The position numbers and the translations under genes are program-made. A stretch of 64,000 nucleotides of DNA. Origin: Paracoccaceae bacterium. GTDB taxonomy: Bacteria; Pseudomonadota; Alphaproteobacteria; Rhodobacterales; Rhodobacteraceae. Shown here piece by piece: positions 44,945 to 53,597 of the stretch. The notes beneath the pieces were generated by a model that saw nothing but the letters and a program-made list of their open reading frames with translations, searched no databases and had not been told where the DNA came from. The number at the start of each line of letters is the position of its first letter. The first letter of the stretch is position 1. The DNA lies in NCBI GenBank assembly GCA_021775315.1, contig JAJFIC010000091.1:1-64000 (forward strand). Reading direction: 5' to 3'.

Positions 44945-46655
44945 GGTAGGTGGTCGCCGCGGGCCGATCCAGCACGCCGGGCGTCAGGATCGCCAGCGTG
45001 CCGGTATTCGCATCGACACGCAGCAGATCACCGTCTTTAAGTCGGGCAATCGGTCCGCCATCCAGCGCCTCGGGGCTGACATGGATCGCCGCGGGCACAG
45101 AACCTGAGGCGCCTGACATCCGCCCATCCGTGACCAGCGCCACCTTATGTCCGCGCCCTTGCAACAGTTTCAGAACCGGGGTCAGGGAATGCAGTTCCGG
45201 CATGCCATTGGCCTTTGGTCCCTGAAAGCGCACGACGACAATCACGTCGCGGTTGATCTTACCCGCCTTAAAGGCGGCTTTGACCGCTTCCTGATCGTCA
45301 AACACTGCTGCTTTGGCTTCGATCACCCGATGTTCTTCGGCCACGGCCGAGACTTTCATCACCGCCGTACCAAGATTGCCCGCAAGCCGGGCAAGTCCGC
45401 CGGTTGGCTGAAACGGATCACTGGCAGGGCGCAGGATTTTCTGGTTAAGACTAGCGCGCGCGCCCGACTCCCAACTTAGCTTACCGTCTTTCAGTTTTGG
45501 CTCTGTGATGTAGTGCCCAAGGCCCTTGCCCGCGACGGTGTTCACATCTTCATGCAACAGCCCCGCATCCAGCAGGCTGCTGATCATACAGCCAAGCCCA
45601 CCTGCGGCGTGGAAAGCGTTCACATCCGCCAACCCGTTGGGATAAACCCGCGCCAATAGTGGCGTGACGGCAGAGATGTCAGAAAAATCCTGCCAATCAA
45701 GCAAGATACCGCCCGCGCGCGCCATGGCAATCAGGTGGATCAACAGATTGGTCGACCCGCCGGTTGCGTTCAGGCCAACAATGCCGTTCACAAAGGCCCG
45801 TTCATCAAGGATATCGCAAACCGGCCTATAGCTGTCGCCAAGCGCGCTGAGGCTGAGGGCTCGGCGCGCGCCCTCAAGCGTCAGCGCGTCGCGCAAGTCG
45901 GTGTTTGGATTGACAAAGCTGGCGCCGGGCAGGTGCAGGCCCATCAGTTCCATCAGCATTTGGTTGGTGTTGGCCGTGCCATAAAACGTGCAGGTGCCGG
46001 GGCCATGATAGGCCGCCATTTCTGCGGCCATCAGTTCCTCGCGGCTGGCCTCGCCCGCAGCAAAGGCTTGGCGGACCTGCGACTTTTCCTCATTCGACAG
46101 ACCGGATGTCATCGGCCCGGCGGGCAGGAACACCGCTGGCAGATGGCCAAAACTTTGCGCCGCAATCACCAGACCCGGCACGATCTTATCGCAAACCCCA
46201 AGGTAAACCGCCGCGTCAAACGTATTGTGACTAAGGGCAATGCTGGCGGCCATAGCGATCAGATCGCGGCTGAACAGGCTCAGCTCCATCCCCGCCTCGC
46301 CCTGCGTGACGCCGTCGCACATTGCAGGCACACCACCGGCAACCTGCGCCGTGCCGCCCAGTTCGCGCGCGGCCGCTTTGATCAGATCGGGGTAGCGTTC
46401 AAACGGCTGATGGGCGCTGAGCATGTCGTTATAGGTGGTGATGATGCCAAGGTTGCCGGCAGTTTGCGCCGCCAATGCGGTTTGATCCACCCCGGCCCCG
46501 GCATAAGCATGGGCTTGGCCTGAGCAACTAAGATGGGCGCGCGCCGGACCTTTGGAACCAGCGGCGCGCATCCGTGTCAGGTAAGTACCCCGTGTGGCCG
46601 CGCTGCGCGCGATGATCCGGTCAGTAACCCGGCTGAGTGTGGTGTTGAGGTTCAT
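44841..46655 (-). CDS. edd: phosphogluconate dehydratase
   Basis: A 604-residue iron-sulfur dehydratase that makes KDPG from 6-phosphogluconate. Cluster and active-site stretches are [15 protein letters not shown] near residue 108, [12 protein letters not shown] near 145, and the C-terminal [19 protein letters not shown]. The stop codon overlaps an ATG in the ATGA manner, a trace of former coupling with eda. It overlaps pgl by four bases. Confidence 0.95.
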   Translation of the reverse strand: MNLNTTLSRVTDRIIARSAATRGTYLTRMRAAGSKGPARAHLSCSGQAHAYAGAGVDQTALAAQTAGNLGIITTYNDMLSAHQPFERYPDLIKAAARELGGTAQVAGGVPAMCDGVTQGEAGMELSLFSRDLIAMAASIALSHNTFDAAVYLGVCDKIVPGLVIAAQSFGHLPAVFLPAGPMTSGLSNEEKSQVRQAFAAGEASREELMAAEMAAYHGPGTCTFYGTANTNQMLMELMGLHLPGASFVNPNTDLRDALTLEGARRALSLSALGDSYRPVCDILDERAFVNGIVGLNATGGSTNLLIHLIAMARAGGILLDWQDFSDISAVTPLLARVYPNGLADVNAFHAAGGLGCMISSLLDAGLLHEDVNTVAGKGLGHYITEPKLKDGKLSWESGARASLNQKILRPASDPFQPTGGLARLAGNLGTAVMKVSAVAEEHRVIEAKAAVFDDQEAVKAAFKAGKINRDVIVVVRFQGPKANGMPELHSLTPVLKLLQGRGHKVALVTDGRMSGASGSVPAAIHVSPEALDGGPIARLKDGDLLRVDANTGTLAILTPGVLDRPAATTYLSRNETGTGRELFALFRRNVGAAETGASVFGDLT

Positions 46656-47356
46656 GCGGGATCCGCCATTTCTGTGTAATGCACTATGATATTGCCGCGC
46701 GCTGTCAGGATTAGCCGCACCGGGGCTTCATGGGTCGGGCCCGGCTGTTCGGCGGCCTCAAAGGCGGCGCGTTTTTCCGGTCCTGTGATCAGCAGGTGCA
46801 AGTGATCCGTTGCGCGCAAGACTGGTGCAGTCAGCGTCAGGCGTGGTTCGGGCGCACCGGGCGCGCGCATCGGCAACAGCACATCGGGGCAATCGGGCGA
46901 CAGCGCCTCAGCCAGGCGATCAGCGCCGGGAAACAGGCTGGCGATATGCATGTCCGTGCCCATGCCCAGCACGCAGACATCAAGCGGCAGGACCTTGCGA
47001 ATGCCGTCGCTTAAATCGCCCAGAACATCTTCGGGCTGCGCGGCCTCTTTATAAAGCGGTACCAGATTGGCCGCCGCCGCTGGTCCCTGCAACAAGGTTG
47101 CGCGCAACAGCTTTGTGTTGGAGCGGGTTGAGGTTTCCGGCACAAACCGTTCATCCGTCAGCAGCACAGAAACCCGCGCCCAATCGATACGCGCCTGCGC
47201 CAAAACCCGCAAAAACGCCCCCGGCGTCGTGCCCCCCGGCACCGCCAGCGTCGCACGGCCTTTAACCGCCAACGCCGCCGCCAACTGCCCAGCAACAAGC
47301 CCCGCCAATGCCGCAGCCTGAACCGCGCCGCTCCGATACTCCGCAAACGTAACCAT
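46652..47356 (-). CDS. pgl: 6-phosphogluconolactonase
   Basis: A 234-residue enzyme that hydrolyses 6-phosphogluconolactone. VPGGTTPGAFL near residue 40, VLLTDERFVP near 70 and LGMGTDMHIASLFPG near 130 are the family motifs. In the last one, Asp replaces the usual Gly of GMGxDGHtASLFPG. I chose the ATG at 47356; a GTG-led frame 21 bases upstream is also open. It is the first gene here; zwf, usually upstream, is not in the window. Confidence 0.88.
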   Translation of the reverse strand: MVTFAEYRSGAVQAAALAGLVAGQLAAALAVKGRATLAVPGGTTPGAFLRVLAQARIDWARVSVLLTDERFVPETSTRSNTKLLRATLLQGPAAAANLVPLYKEAAQPEDVLGDLSDGIRKVLPLDVCVLGMGTDMHIASLFPGADRLAEALSPDCPDVLLPMRAPGAPEPRLTLTAPVLRATDHLHLLITGPEKRAAFEAAEQPGPTHEAPVRLILTARGNIIVHYTEMADPA

Positions 47357-47793
47357 CAAACCCCAACCCCACGCCAACGACGACCATCGCGATGCATCAA
47401 CAACAAAGCATCATCAGGACCAGAACAGCCAGCGTCGTAAGACGAAGGCGTGGGGGGCGTTACTGGTGTGATGTGTGATGACATGGTTCCGCTCTTTTAA
47501 ACGGCAGCATGGACAAACCACCGTCGTGGGTCAATGCAATCGGGTAACCGCGTTGCCTAATACATGACTGAACAGGACGTGGGCAATAACTGCTATCTGG
47601 GGATGTCATGTAAGCGGGCAGTCGGCATTTACTGCCAGCGACGCTTTTCGCACAGGCCGGGCGCCGGGGCCGTTGGTTGCTTACACAGATATCACTAACT
47701 GAATATTAAGATTGGAGAAATTCGTCGACCTATGTATCCTGCCTGAATGCGCTCCCGGTCGGGGTCGCACTATCAAACAAAGAGGAAACCGAA
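47357..47793. other. intergenic region without recognised gene
   Basis: These 437 bases separate the divergent pgl operon and the lectin-like gene. I see no coding region, only a short hairpin (GGCAGT 47617-47622 with ACTGCC 47631-47636). Promoters for both sides should lie here but no clear -35/-10 pair stands out. Confidence 0.5.
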
Positions 47794-48312
47794 TTGACCC
47801 GTATTTTGTACATTCTTACGATGGCGTTGGCCTTGTCTGTGACAGCCGCTTCAGCGAAATCAGTCAAGACTGATGTTTACAACAACCTTTCAACACAGTT
47901 CCGCGGGTTCGCGATGCTGCTGGATGTCTTCAATGGTGGTGACAAGAACAATATGACCCGGCTTGAGCCGGTACAGAATGTTTCCGGACAGTTCTGGCGG
48001 TTCACTCCGATCGGAAACGGGTACTATAAGCTGAGCACAATGTTTCGCGGGCCAGAGAAATGCCTTGATGTCTATAACGGCGGTCCAAAGAACAATCAGG
48101 TCCATTTGACTGATTGTGCGAACTATTCCGGCCAAAACTGGAAAATTCATCCCTATGGTCAGTGGTACAAACTAACCACCCAGTTTCGCGGTGTCGGGAT
48201 GTGTCTTGATGTCTTCAATGGCGGCCCTAACAACAACATGCCGGAACTGCGTCCGTGCGGTAATTTCTCGGGCCAAAGCTGGGGTATTAACGCAACCCAA
48301 TCCAAATTCTGA
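47794..48312 (+). CDS. secreted triple-repeat beta-trefoil (ricin B lectin-like) protein
   Basis: A 172-residue protein: a signal peptide (first 21 residues, ending ASA) and three repeats of about 48 residues starting near 29, 77 and 125. Each has L-T-FRG, LDV-NGG--NN and SGQ-W, the QxW-type pattern of trefoil lectins. Repeats 2 and 3 have a cysteine pair (CLDV and DCAN or PCGN); repeat 1 has none. The start is a TTG after GAGGAAACC. It stands alone, with a hairpin behind it. Sugar binding is plausible but unproven. Confidence 0.75.
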   Translation: MTRILYILTMALALSVTAASAKSVKTDVYNNLSTQFRGFAMLLDVFNGGDKNNMTRLEPVQNVSGQFWRFTPIGNGYYKLSTMFRGPEKCLDVYNGGPKNNQVHLTDCANYSGQNWKIHPYGQWYKLTTQFRGVGMCLDVFNGGPNNNMPELRPCGNFSGQSWGINATQSKF

Positions 48313-48318
48313 ATTTTT

Positions 48319-48350
48319 CGCATTGCCGCCTGACAGCAGGTGGCAATGCG
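48319..48350 (+). terminator. hairpin after the lectin-like gene
   Basis: CGCATTGCC and GGCAATGCG pair perfectly, continuing through a G-T pair into CCTG and CAGG with an ACAG loop: fourteen pairs in all, six bases after the stop codon. The T-run behind is weak (CCTTTG). It likely ends or protects the message. Confidence 0.55.
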
Positions 48351-48557
48351 TGACCTTTGTTGTACGAGTATTGGCCCCGCGGAAAGTAGTTGAGGGAATG
48401 GCGACCCCAAGAGGGGCCAAAAAAACCGCCCTGAGGCACTGGATCTGCGTGCAATAGGGTGGCGCATTTCGGCGCATGGTTTAGACTCTCTCAATCCCCG
48501 ATACTGTGATACTCTGCTGATACATTGATCAAATATATATCCACGAAGGGGGATTTC

Positions 48558-48938
48558 ATGTCTTCACTTACGAAAGCTATTTCAGTTCTTGTCGTCTTGG
48601 TTTTAGTCGCTGGTGGCGTCTATTTTTGGAGTCAGGGCAAAAACGGGGCCGGTGGACAGGCGGATAATTCGCTGACAATCCAATTTGGCAACAATTCCTA
48701 CGACGCACTGAAATTGGTCGAGCTGTCACCGGCAGGGGCCAACACGTTTCTGACAATCCCGTTGACAGAGGGAAAGTTGGGCGCAGGTGAATTCTATGCC
48801 CATGCTATTGACGGGGGAAAAATGACCTGTACGTATGATCTTCGCGCCACAAAGGAAAACGGCAAGACCGCGAAGTTTAACAACGTTAATCTGTGCGACC
48901 AGACTTTTTACCATTTCGAGGATGTGGGTTACGAGTAG
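48558..48938 (+). CDS. small membrane-anchored or exported hypothetical protein
   Basis: A 126-residue protein with a hydrophobic N-terminal segment at residues 7-23 and a polar remainder. Two cysteines (in MTCTYDL and NLCDQTF) could form a disulfide outside the cytoplasm. The ATG at 48558 has AAGGGGGA upstream. I recognise no family. It stands alone between the lectin-like gene and tRNA-Arg. Confidence 0.55.
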   Translation: MSSLTKAISVLVVLVLVAGGVYFWSQGKNGAGGQADNSLTIQFGNNSYDALKLVELSPAGANTFLTIPLTEGKLGAGEFYAHAIDGGKMTCTYDLRATKENGKTAKFNNVNLCDQTFYHFEDVGYE

Positions 48939-49007
48939 GTTTGTAGTAGGCGACTGGCTTCCATTAACCTTAATCGGTCCAATGATTTCACTGGCACAAT
49001 TCGATTT

Positions 49008-49084
<77 letters not shown>

Positions 49085-49152
49085 TTGGTTGGCCTTGTTG
49101 CGGTTTTTGTGGCTAAGGTCAATCCACGCCTCCCGCCCAAGGGATCAGCGAA

Positions 49153-49392
49153 CTACGCCTCGGTGGAATCAAGAGCGTCCAGAATTTCGCCAAACAGGGC
49201 GTAGGATTCCTGGGCTTCTGCCGCTGATACCGTGCGCTGAACGAAACCGAGGTGGATAATCACGTATTCGCCCACCTTCGGTAGTGGCTCTGACATTAAG
49301 GACAGGTCGGCCCATCGCTCTTGCTCAAGTGCTTCGCATCGGGCGCGACCGCCTGCGATTTCTACAATTTTCATTGGTACGGCAAGACACAT
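49153..49392 (-). CDS. HypC/HupF-family hydrogenase chaperone
   Basis: A 79-residue protein starting MCLAVPMKIVEI; Cys2 is the residue by which HypC proteins carry the Fe(CN)2CO group to the large subunit. GEYVIIHLGFVQRTVSA near residue 40 is the other conserved stretch. It is the second HypC-like protein here (the other is at 58740) and is divergent from the rest. It may be the partner dedicated to HynL, as with HypC1/HypC2 pairs in purple sulfur bacteria. Confidence 0.85.
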   Translation of the reverse strand: MCLAVPMKIVEIAGGRARCEALEQERWADLSLMSEPLPKVGEYVIIHLGFVQRTVSAAEAQESYALFGEILDALDSTEA

Positions 49393-49437
49393 CGAACTTC
49401 TGACGCCATTGTTATTGTCACTATCGTCTAACTATGT

Positions 49438-49932
49438 ATGGTCTCACGAATGGATACAAGCAATGCGGTAACATTAGTTCTGGGGATCGGAAACACCTTG
49501 CTGACCGACGAAGCGGTCGGCGTGCGGGTGGCGGAATATCTGACGGAAAACCCGGCGCCCAAAGACCTTGGCCTTAAGCCGATGGATGGCGGAACAATGG
49601 GTTTAACGCTGCTTGTCGAAATGGAAGACGCGGATGCGTTGATCGTGATCGACGCTGCCTATCTGAATAGTCCACCTGGTACTATTCGGGTGTTTGAAGG
49701 GCCTGATATGGATCACTTCCTGCGAACCCGTGGCCGCAATCCGCATGATATCGGCCTCGACGATTTGATGGATGGTTTGCGCTTGCGCGAAGCGGTTCCA
49801 AAGGACAGAGCCCTTATCGGCATTCAGCCCGAGATTCTGACCGTTGGTGAAGCGATGACCGATGCTGTTGCGGCGTCTGTGCCTCAAGCTGCGCGTATGA
49901 TTGTCGAGCTTGTGCGCGGCTGGAAGGCCTAG
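49438..49932 (+). CDS. hynD: hydrogenase maturation protease
   Basis: A 164-residue endopeptidase that removes the C-terminal tail of HynL after nickel insertion. The nickel-sensing ligands of the family are Glu25 (LLTDEAVGV), Asp72 (VIDAAYL) and His103 (PHDIGL). Starts at 49438 or 49450 are both possible; neither has a good ribosome site. It is 45 bases from the divergent HypC-like gene and precedes the structural genes. Confidence 0.88.
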   Translation: MVSRMDTSNAVTLVLGIGNTLLTDEAVGVRVAEYLTENPAPKDLGLKPMDGGTMGLTLLVEMEDADALIVIDAAYLNSPPGTIRVFEGPDMDHFLRTRGRNPHDIGLDDLMDGLRLREAVPKDRALIGIQPEILTVGEAMTDAVAASVPQAARMIVELVRGWKA

Positions 49933-50007
49933 TTTCACCCGGATATCCGTGCTGATTGCCTTGAAAATACACGGTTTTTCCACGTCGTAGGCGGCCAATC
50001 CCCCTTA

Positions 50008-50021
50008 TTGACATAAATCAT
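50008..50021. promoter_or_regulatory. FNR-like box before the hydrogenase operon
   Basis: TTGAC-ATAA-ATCAT matches eight of ten defined bases of the FNR consensus TTGAT-N4-ATCAA. It lies 67 bases before the preferred start of the HupH-like gene. A possible -10 element (TATTAG or CATAAT) follows. It would switch the operon on under low oxygen, which suits an oxygen-sensitive enzyme. Confidence 0.4.
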
Positions 50022-50087
50022 TTGTCTGGCGGCGATCCTATATTAGCATTCGCTCATAATATCGTTTTTGATTTGTTGGGGGATGTC

Positions 50088-50543
50088 GTGAAGACGCCAG
50101 ATGAAACTATTGCCAATGGTGCCGACCATATGGCCGAAATTCTTTCTTTTGTCGGAACAGGGAATGCGGATCCGGTTTTGCGTGAAATACGCCACGCCCT
50201 TTCGCAGCTGTTAGAGCACGGCACTGAAAGCACAATTGATCTTGGCGCTATCCCCTTTGCGGGTGGCGACGAACGCATCCTGAACGACGTTTTAGGCGAC
50301 GGCGAGGTTCGTGCAACCCTGACCACACTGGGCGAAAGCCTTGTGCAGGAAACCGCTGTTCCCGGCGTCTGGCGGGTCGATCATTTCGATGAAAAGGGCG
50401 AGACGCAATCGCGGTTTATCGAGGTGACTTTTATGCCTGAGATTTTGAAAACCCAGCGTCAGGACGCCGAATTGGGTCTAGCAACGTTGAGCGAACGCTT
50501 GGCCACCAGAGATGAAAAGCACAACGAACAAGGGGACAGATGA
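50088..50543 (+). CDS. short HupH/HyaF-like hydrogenase accessory protein
   Basis: About 151 residues, similar to one domain of HupH/HyaF: IDLGAIPFAGGDERILNDVL, then VRATLTTLGESLVQETAVPG and RFIEVTFMPEIL. Typical HyaF/HupH proteins have about 280 residues with two such domains. I prefer the GTG at 50088, preceded by GGGGGA; a TTG at 50022 is open but would begin at the edge of the FNR-like box. It probably helps mature the small subunit, whose gene starts one base after its stop. Confidence 0.7.
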   Translation: MKTPDETIANGADHMAEILSFVGTGNADPVLREIRHALSQLLEHGTESTIDLGAIPFAGGDERILNDVLGDGEVRATLTTLGESLVQETAVPGVWRVDHFDEKGETQSRFIEVTFMPEILKTQRQDAELGLATLSERLATRDEKHNEQGDR

Positions 50544-50544
50544 T

Positions 50545-51633
50545 ATGGCAGACAAGCCAATGTTACCGGAGCTGATGAAGGCCCATGGTGTAAGCCGACG
50601 GGGGTTTCTAAAATACTGCGCCTCGCTTACGTCTTTGATGGCGCTGTCACCTGCAATGATGCCTCGTGTGGCGCACGCGCTTGAAAATGCACCGCGACCA
50701 TCGGTGATCTGGCTGTCGTTTCAGGAATGCACCGGGTGTACGGAATCCATCACCCGATCGCACGCTCCGACGATTGAAGACCTGATTTTCAACGCGGTTT
50801 CGCTGGATTATCACCACACGCTGCAAGCGGCCTCGGGCCATCAGGCAGAAGCGGCGCGTGAAAAAGCAATGAAGGACAACTGGGGCAAATATGTTCTGGT
50901 GGTTGACGGGTCGATCCCGATCAAGAACGAAGGGTTTTCCTGCATCGCCGGGATTTCCAATCTGCAAATGCTGAAAGACACAGCCGCAGGCGCTGCCGCG
51001 ATTGTCAGTGTTGGCACCTGTGCTGCATTCGGCGGCATCCCGCACGCCAATCCGAACCCCACCGGGGCGGTCGCCGTCAGCGAGATCATCAAGGACAAGC
51101 CTATCATCAACGTCCCGGGCTGCCCGCCAATTCCGGTGGTTATGACAGGCGTTCTGGCGCATTTTCTGACCTTTGGCGTGCCTGAACTGGACGAGCTTGG
51201 CCGACCGAAAGCATTCTACGGCGAGACCATTCACGACCGCTGCTACCGCAGGCCATTCTATGACAAAGGCATGTTCGCCGAAGGCTTTGACGACGAGGGC
51301 GCGCGCGAAGGTTGGTGCCTTTACAAGCTTGGCTGCAAAGGCCCGACGACCAAAAGCGTTTGCGCCACTTTGAAATGGAATAACGGCACAAGCTTTCCGA
51401 TCGAGGCCGGGCATCCCTGTCTTGGCTGCACGGAACCGGATTTCTGGGATAACGGCGGGTTCTACAAACCCCTGTCGGTTCCTGCCGGGGATTATCGCAA
51501 GCTGGGCCTCGCCGCTGTTGGTGCAGGTGCTGTCGCGGGTGCAGCGGGTGCTGTGCTGGCGCGTGCGGGCAAAGCCAAAGCCGCTGCCGCACATGAAAAT
51601 GTCGATGCGCACGATCTGGAGAAAAAGTCATGA
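50545..51633 (+). CDS. hynS: uptake [NiFe]-hydrogenase small subunit
   Basis: A 362-residue iron-sulfur subunit. The Tat signal is SRRGFLK at residues 17-23, with cleavage expected after Ala45. The proximal cluster has Cys62 and Cys65 (ECTGCTES) plus GTCAAFGG and GCPPIP. The medial and distal cluster region is CLYKLGCKGP and GHPCLGCTEPDFW. Glycines stand where oxygen-tolerant enzymes have two extra cysteines. A glycine/alanine-rich helix near residues 318-340 may anchor it in the membrane. Next come isp1 and isp2. Confidence 0.94.
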   Translation: MADKPMLPELMKAHGVSRRGFLKYCASLTSLMALSPAMMPRVAHALENAPRPSVIWLSFQECTGCTESITRSHAPTIEDLIFNAVSLDYHHTLQAASGHQAEAAREKAMKDNWGKYVLVVDGSIPIKNEGFSCIAGISNLQMLKDTAAGAAAIVSVGTCAAFGGIPHANPNPTGAVAVSEIIKDKPIINVPGCPPIPVVMTGVLAHFLTFGVPELDELGRPKAFYGETIHDRCYRRPFYDKGMFAEGFDDEGAREGWCLYKLGCKGPTTKSVCATLKWNNGTSFPIEAGHPCLGCTEPDFWDNGGFYKPLSVPAGDYRKLGLAAVGAGAVAGAAGAVLARAGKAKAAAAHENVDAHDLEKKS

Positions 51634-52325
51634 ACAATCCGAATTTTGACCTATTGATGTGGGCGCGTGGACCGGGATTTGACATCGCCCTGATTATCTT
51701 TGCAGCGGGTATCGTCCTTAGAATTGTCGAGATCATTGTTCTTGGCCGCAAGAAAGACCTGGCACCAGCCAAGGGCAACGGGGTTGCGCAGGGGATCAAA
51801 ACAATCTTTTCCCGCTCTATCCCGCGCAAGGGTTTGGTGCATTACGCCCCGATCACCTATATCGGCGGCTATATCTTCCACCTCGGCTTTTTTATCGCCT
51901 TCTTCTTTTTCGGCGCGCATATCGTGTTTCTGGATGAATTGCTTGGCTTCAGCCAATGGTGGCCGGAGGCCATCAGCTTTCAATGGCCCGCTTTTGGCCG
52001 GGTAATCATCGAAAGCGCTGTGGCGCTGGCAGTGCTGGCAATGATCGCACTGATGTATACCCGCCTGACTGATCCGGTGCGCAGGGCACTGTCGACCTTT
52101 GACGATTATCTGGTTTGGGTGCTGAGTATCCTACCGATGGTGACTGGCTATATCGCCGTGAACAAGCTGTTCGGTGATCCGGTTTTCATGCTGGCGTTGC
52201 ATATTCTGTCAGTCGAACTGCTGATGATCGCCTTTCCCTTCACCAAGCTGATGCATGCTTTCACATTCGTGATGGCCCGATACTACAACGGCTCAATCCA
52301 AGGCCGGAAAGGAGCTGAATCATGA
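51630..52325 (+). CDS. isp1: Isp1, b-type cytochrome membrane subunit
   Basis: A 231-residue NarI/DsrM-like membrane protein with about five helices. Histidines in IFHLGFF, in LALHILSV and in KLMHAFTF are candidates for haem b ligands. It overlaps hynS and isp2 by four bases each. In Thiocapsa the same order hynS-isp1-isp2-hynL makes a complex that passes electrons from H2 to the quinone pool or sulfur metabolism. Confidence 0.85.
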   Translation: MNNPNFDLLMWARGPGFDIALIIFAAGIVLRIVEIIVLGRKKDLAPAKGNGVAQGIKTIFSRSIPRKGLVHYAPITYIGGYIFHLGFFIAFFFFGAHIVFLDELLGFSQWWPEAISFQWPAFGRVIIESAVALAVLAMIALMYTRLTDPVRRALSTFDDYLVWVLSILPMVTGYIAVNKLFGDPVFMLALHILSVELLMIAFPFTKLMHAFTFVMARYYNGSIQGRKGAES

Positions 52326-53581
52326 GCGCGACACTTGAAAGGGGCCTCAATGCCCTGCGTGAACAGATTGATGCACCCGTCGCCAGCTTTTTCTCAAGCT
52401 GCGTAAGCTGCGGTCTGTGTGCCGAAGCCTGCATATTTTACCGCGAAACCGAAGACCCGAAATACACGCCGATCCACAAACTCGATCTGCTACGGCGGCT
52501 GTGGAAAAAGGAATATACGCTGTTCGGGCGGGTCGCGAGCATGTTTGGGTTGATGCCCTCGATCACCGAGGATGATCTGAAAGAATGGGAAGAACTGGTC
52601 TATGACAGTTGCACCATGTGCGGGCGTTGTTCGATGGTTTGCCCGGTGGGCAATGATCTGACGATGATGATCCGCAAAATGCGCGAAGGGATGAGCGCGT
52701 CAGGCCACGCGCCGATCGAACTGGTTGGTGCTGCTGGACGGCACGCTGATTACGGCAGCCCGATGGGTGAATTGCATCCCGCGTTGCATGCACAGATCAA
52801 ACACGCTGAAAAAGCAACCGGTATTCCAATTGAAATGGACAAGTCGGGGGCCGATTATATGGTTCTGCTGTCTGCCCAGGAAATTGCGGAATTCCCGGAT
52901 GTTCTGGCGGCCATGTCGCGGATATTCAAGAAAGCAGGCATCACCTGGACGATTTCAAACGATGGTTTTGAGGCGACCAATGTCGGCATTCAGTTGGGCA
53001 ACCGCGACGTTGCCCGAACGCTGGTGACGAAAGTCGTTGAAGCGGCTGAAAAGCTGGGCGTCAAAGGTGTGATCAGCCCGGAATGCGGCCACGCTTATCA
53101 GGCGCTGCGCTGGGAGGGTCCGAACCTGATTGGCCGGGCGTACGATTTTGAGGTGATCCATATCATCGAACTGCTGGACCGCCTTCGGGCCGAGGGTAAG
53201 CTTACGACCAAAGGCAAGGATATGGGCAAGCTGACGTTCCACGACCCCTGCCAGATCAACCGTCGCGGCGGCATCAATCAGGAACCGCGCAACCTGATGA
53301 ACATGGTTGCCGGAAACTTTGTTGAAACCGACGATGCCGGAACGATGAACTGGTGCTGCTCGGGCGGTGGTGGTGTCGGGGCGAATGAGCGCGCTGCAGA
53401 CCTGCGTTTCAAAGCTTTCAACCGCAAGAAACGCCAGTTCGAGAAGGTGAACCCAGACAAGATCGTGACGATGTGCGCCTATTGCCATCACACGCTGGAA
53501 GAGCAGCTCGAAGAGCATAACATGGAAATCGAGGTTGCAGGCCTGACCGAATTGGTCGCCGAATATCTTGACGACGAATAA
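52322..53581 (+). CDS. isp2: Isp2, HdrD/DsrK-like iron-sulfur protein
   Basis: A 419-residue cytoplasmic protein. Two [4Fe-4S] motifs lie in the first 110 residues (CVSCGLCAEAC and CTMCGRCSMVC). The rest carries CCG-type domains: SPECGHAYQAL, then HDPCQINRRGG, NWCCSGGGGVG and CAYCHHTLEEQL. Such domains bind the unusual cluster of heterodisulfide reductase. This points to a disulfide or sulfur-linked acceptor, or to electron transfer to Isp1. Translation is coupled to isp1. Confidence 0.88.
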   Translation: MSATLERGLNALREQIDAPVASFFSSCVSCGLCAEACIFYRETEDPKYTPIHKLDLLRRLWKKEYTLFGRVASMFGLMPSITEDDLKEWEELVYDSCTMCGRCSMVCPVGNDLTMMIRKMREGMSASGHAPIELVGAAGRHADYGSPMGELHPALHAQIKHAEKATGIPIEMDKSGADYMVLLSAQEIAEFPDVLAAMSRIFKKAGITWTISNDGFEATNVGIQLGNRDVARTLVTKVVEAAEKLGVKGVISPECGHAYQALRWEGPNLIGRAYDFEVIHIIELLDRLRAEGKLTTKGKDMGKLTFHDPCQINRRGGINQEPRNLMNMVAGNFVETDDAGTMNWCCSGGGGVGANERAADLRFKAFNRKKRQFEKVNPDKIVTMCAYCHHTLEEQLEEHNMEIEVAGLTELVAEYLDDE

Positions 53582-53597
53582 GAAAGGGACCGGAGAA

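Noticed and set aside
49946-49980. Possible terminator after hynD (CCGTG and CACGG followed by TTTTT)
   Set aside because: Stem of five pairs with a loop of about eighteen bases is too weak to call.
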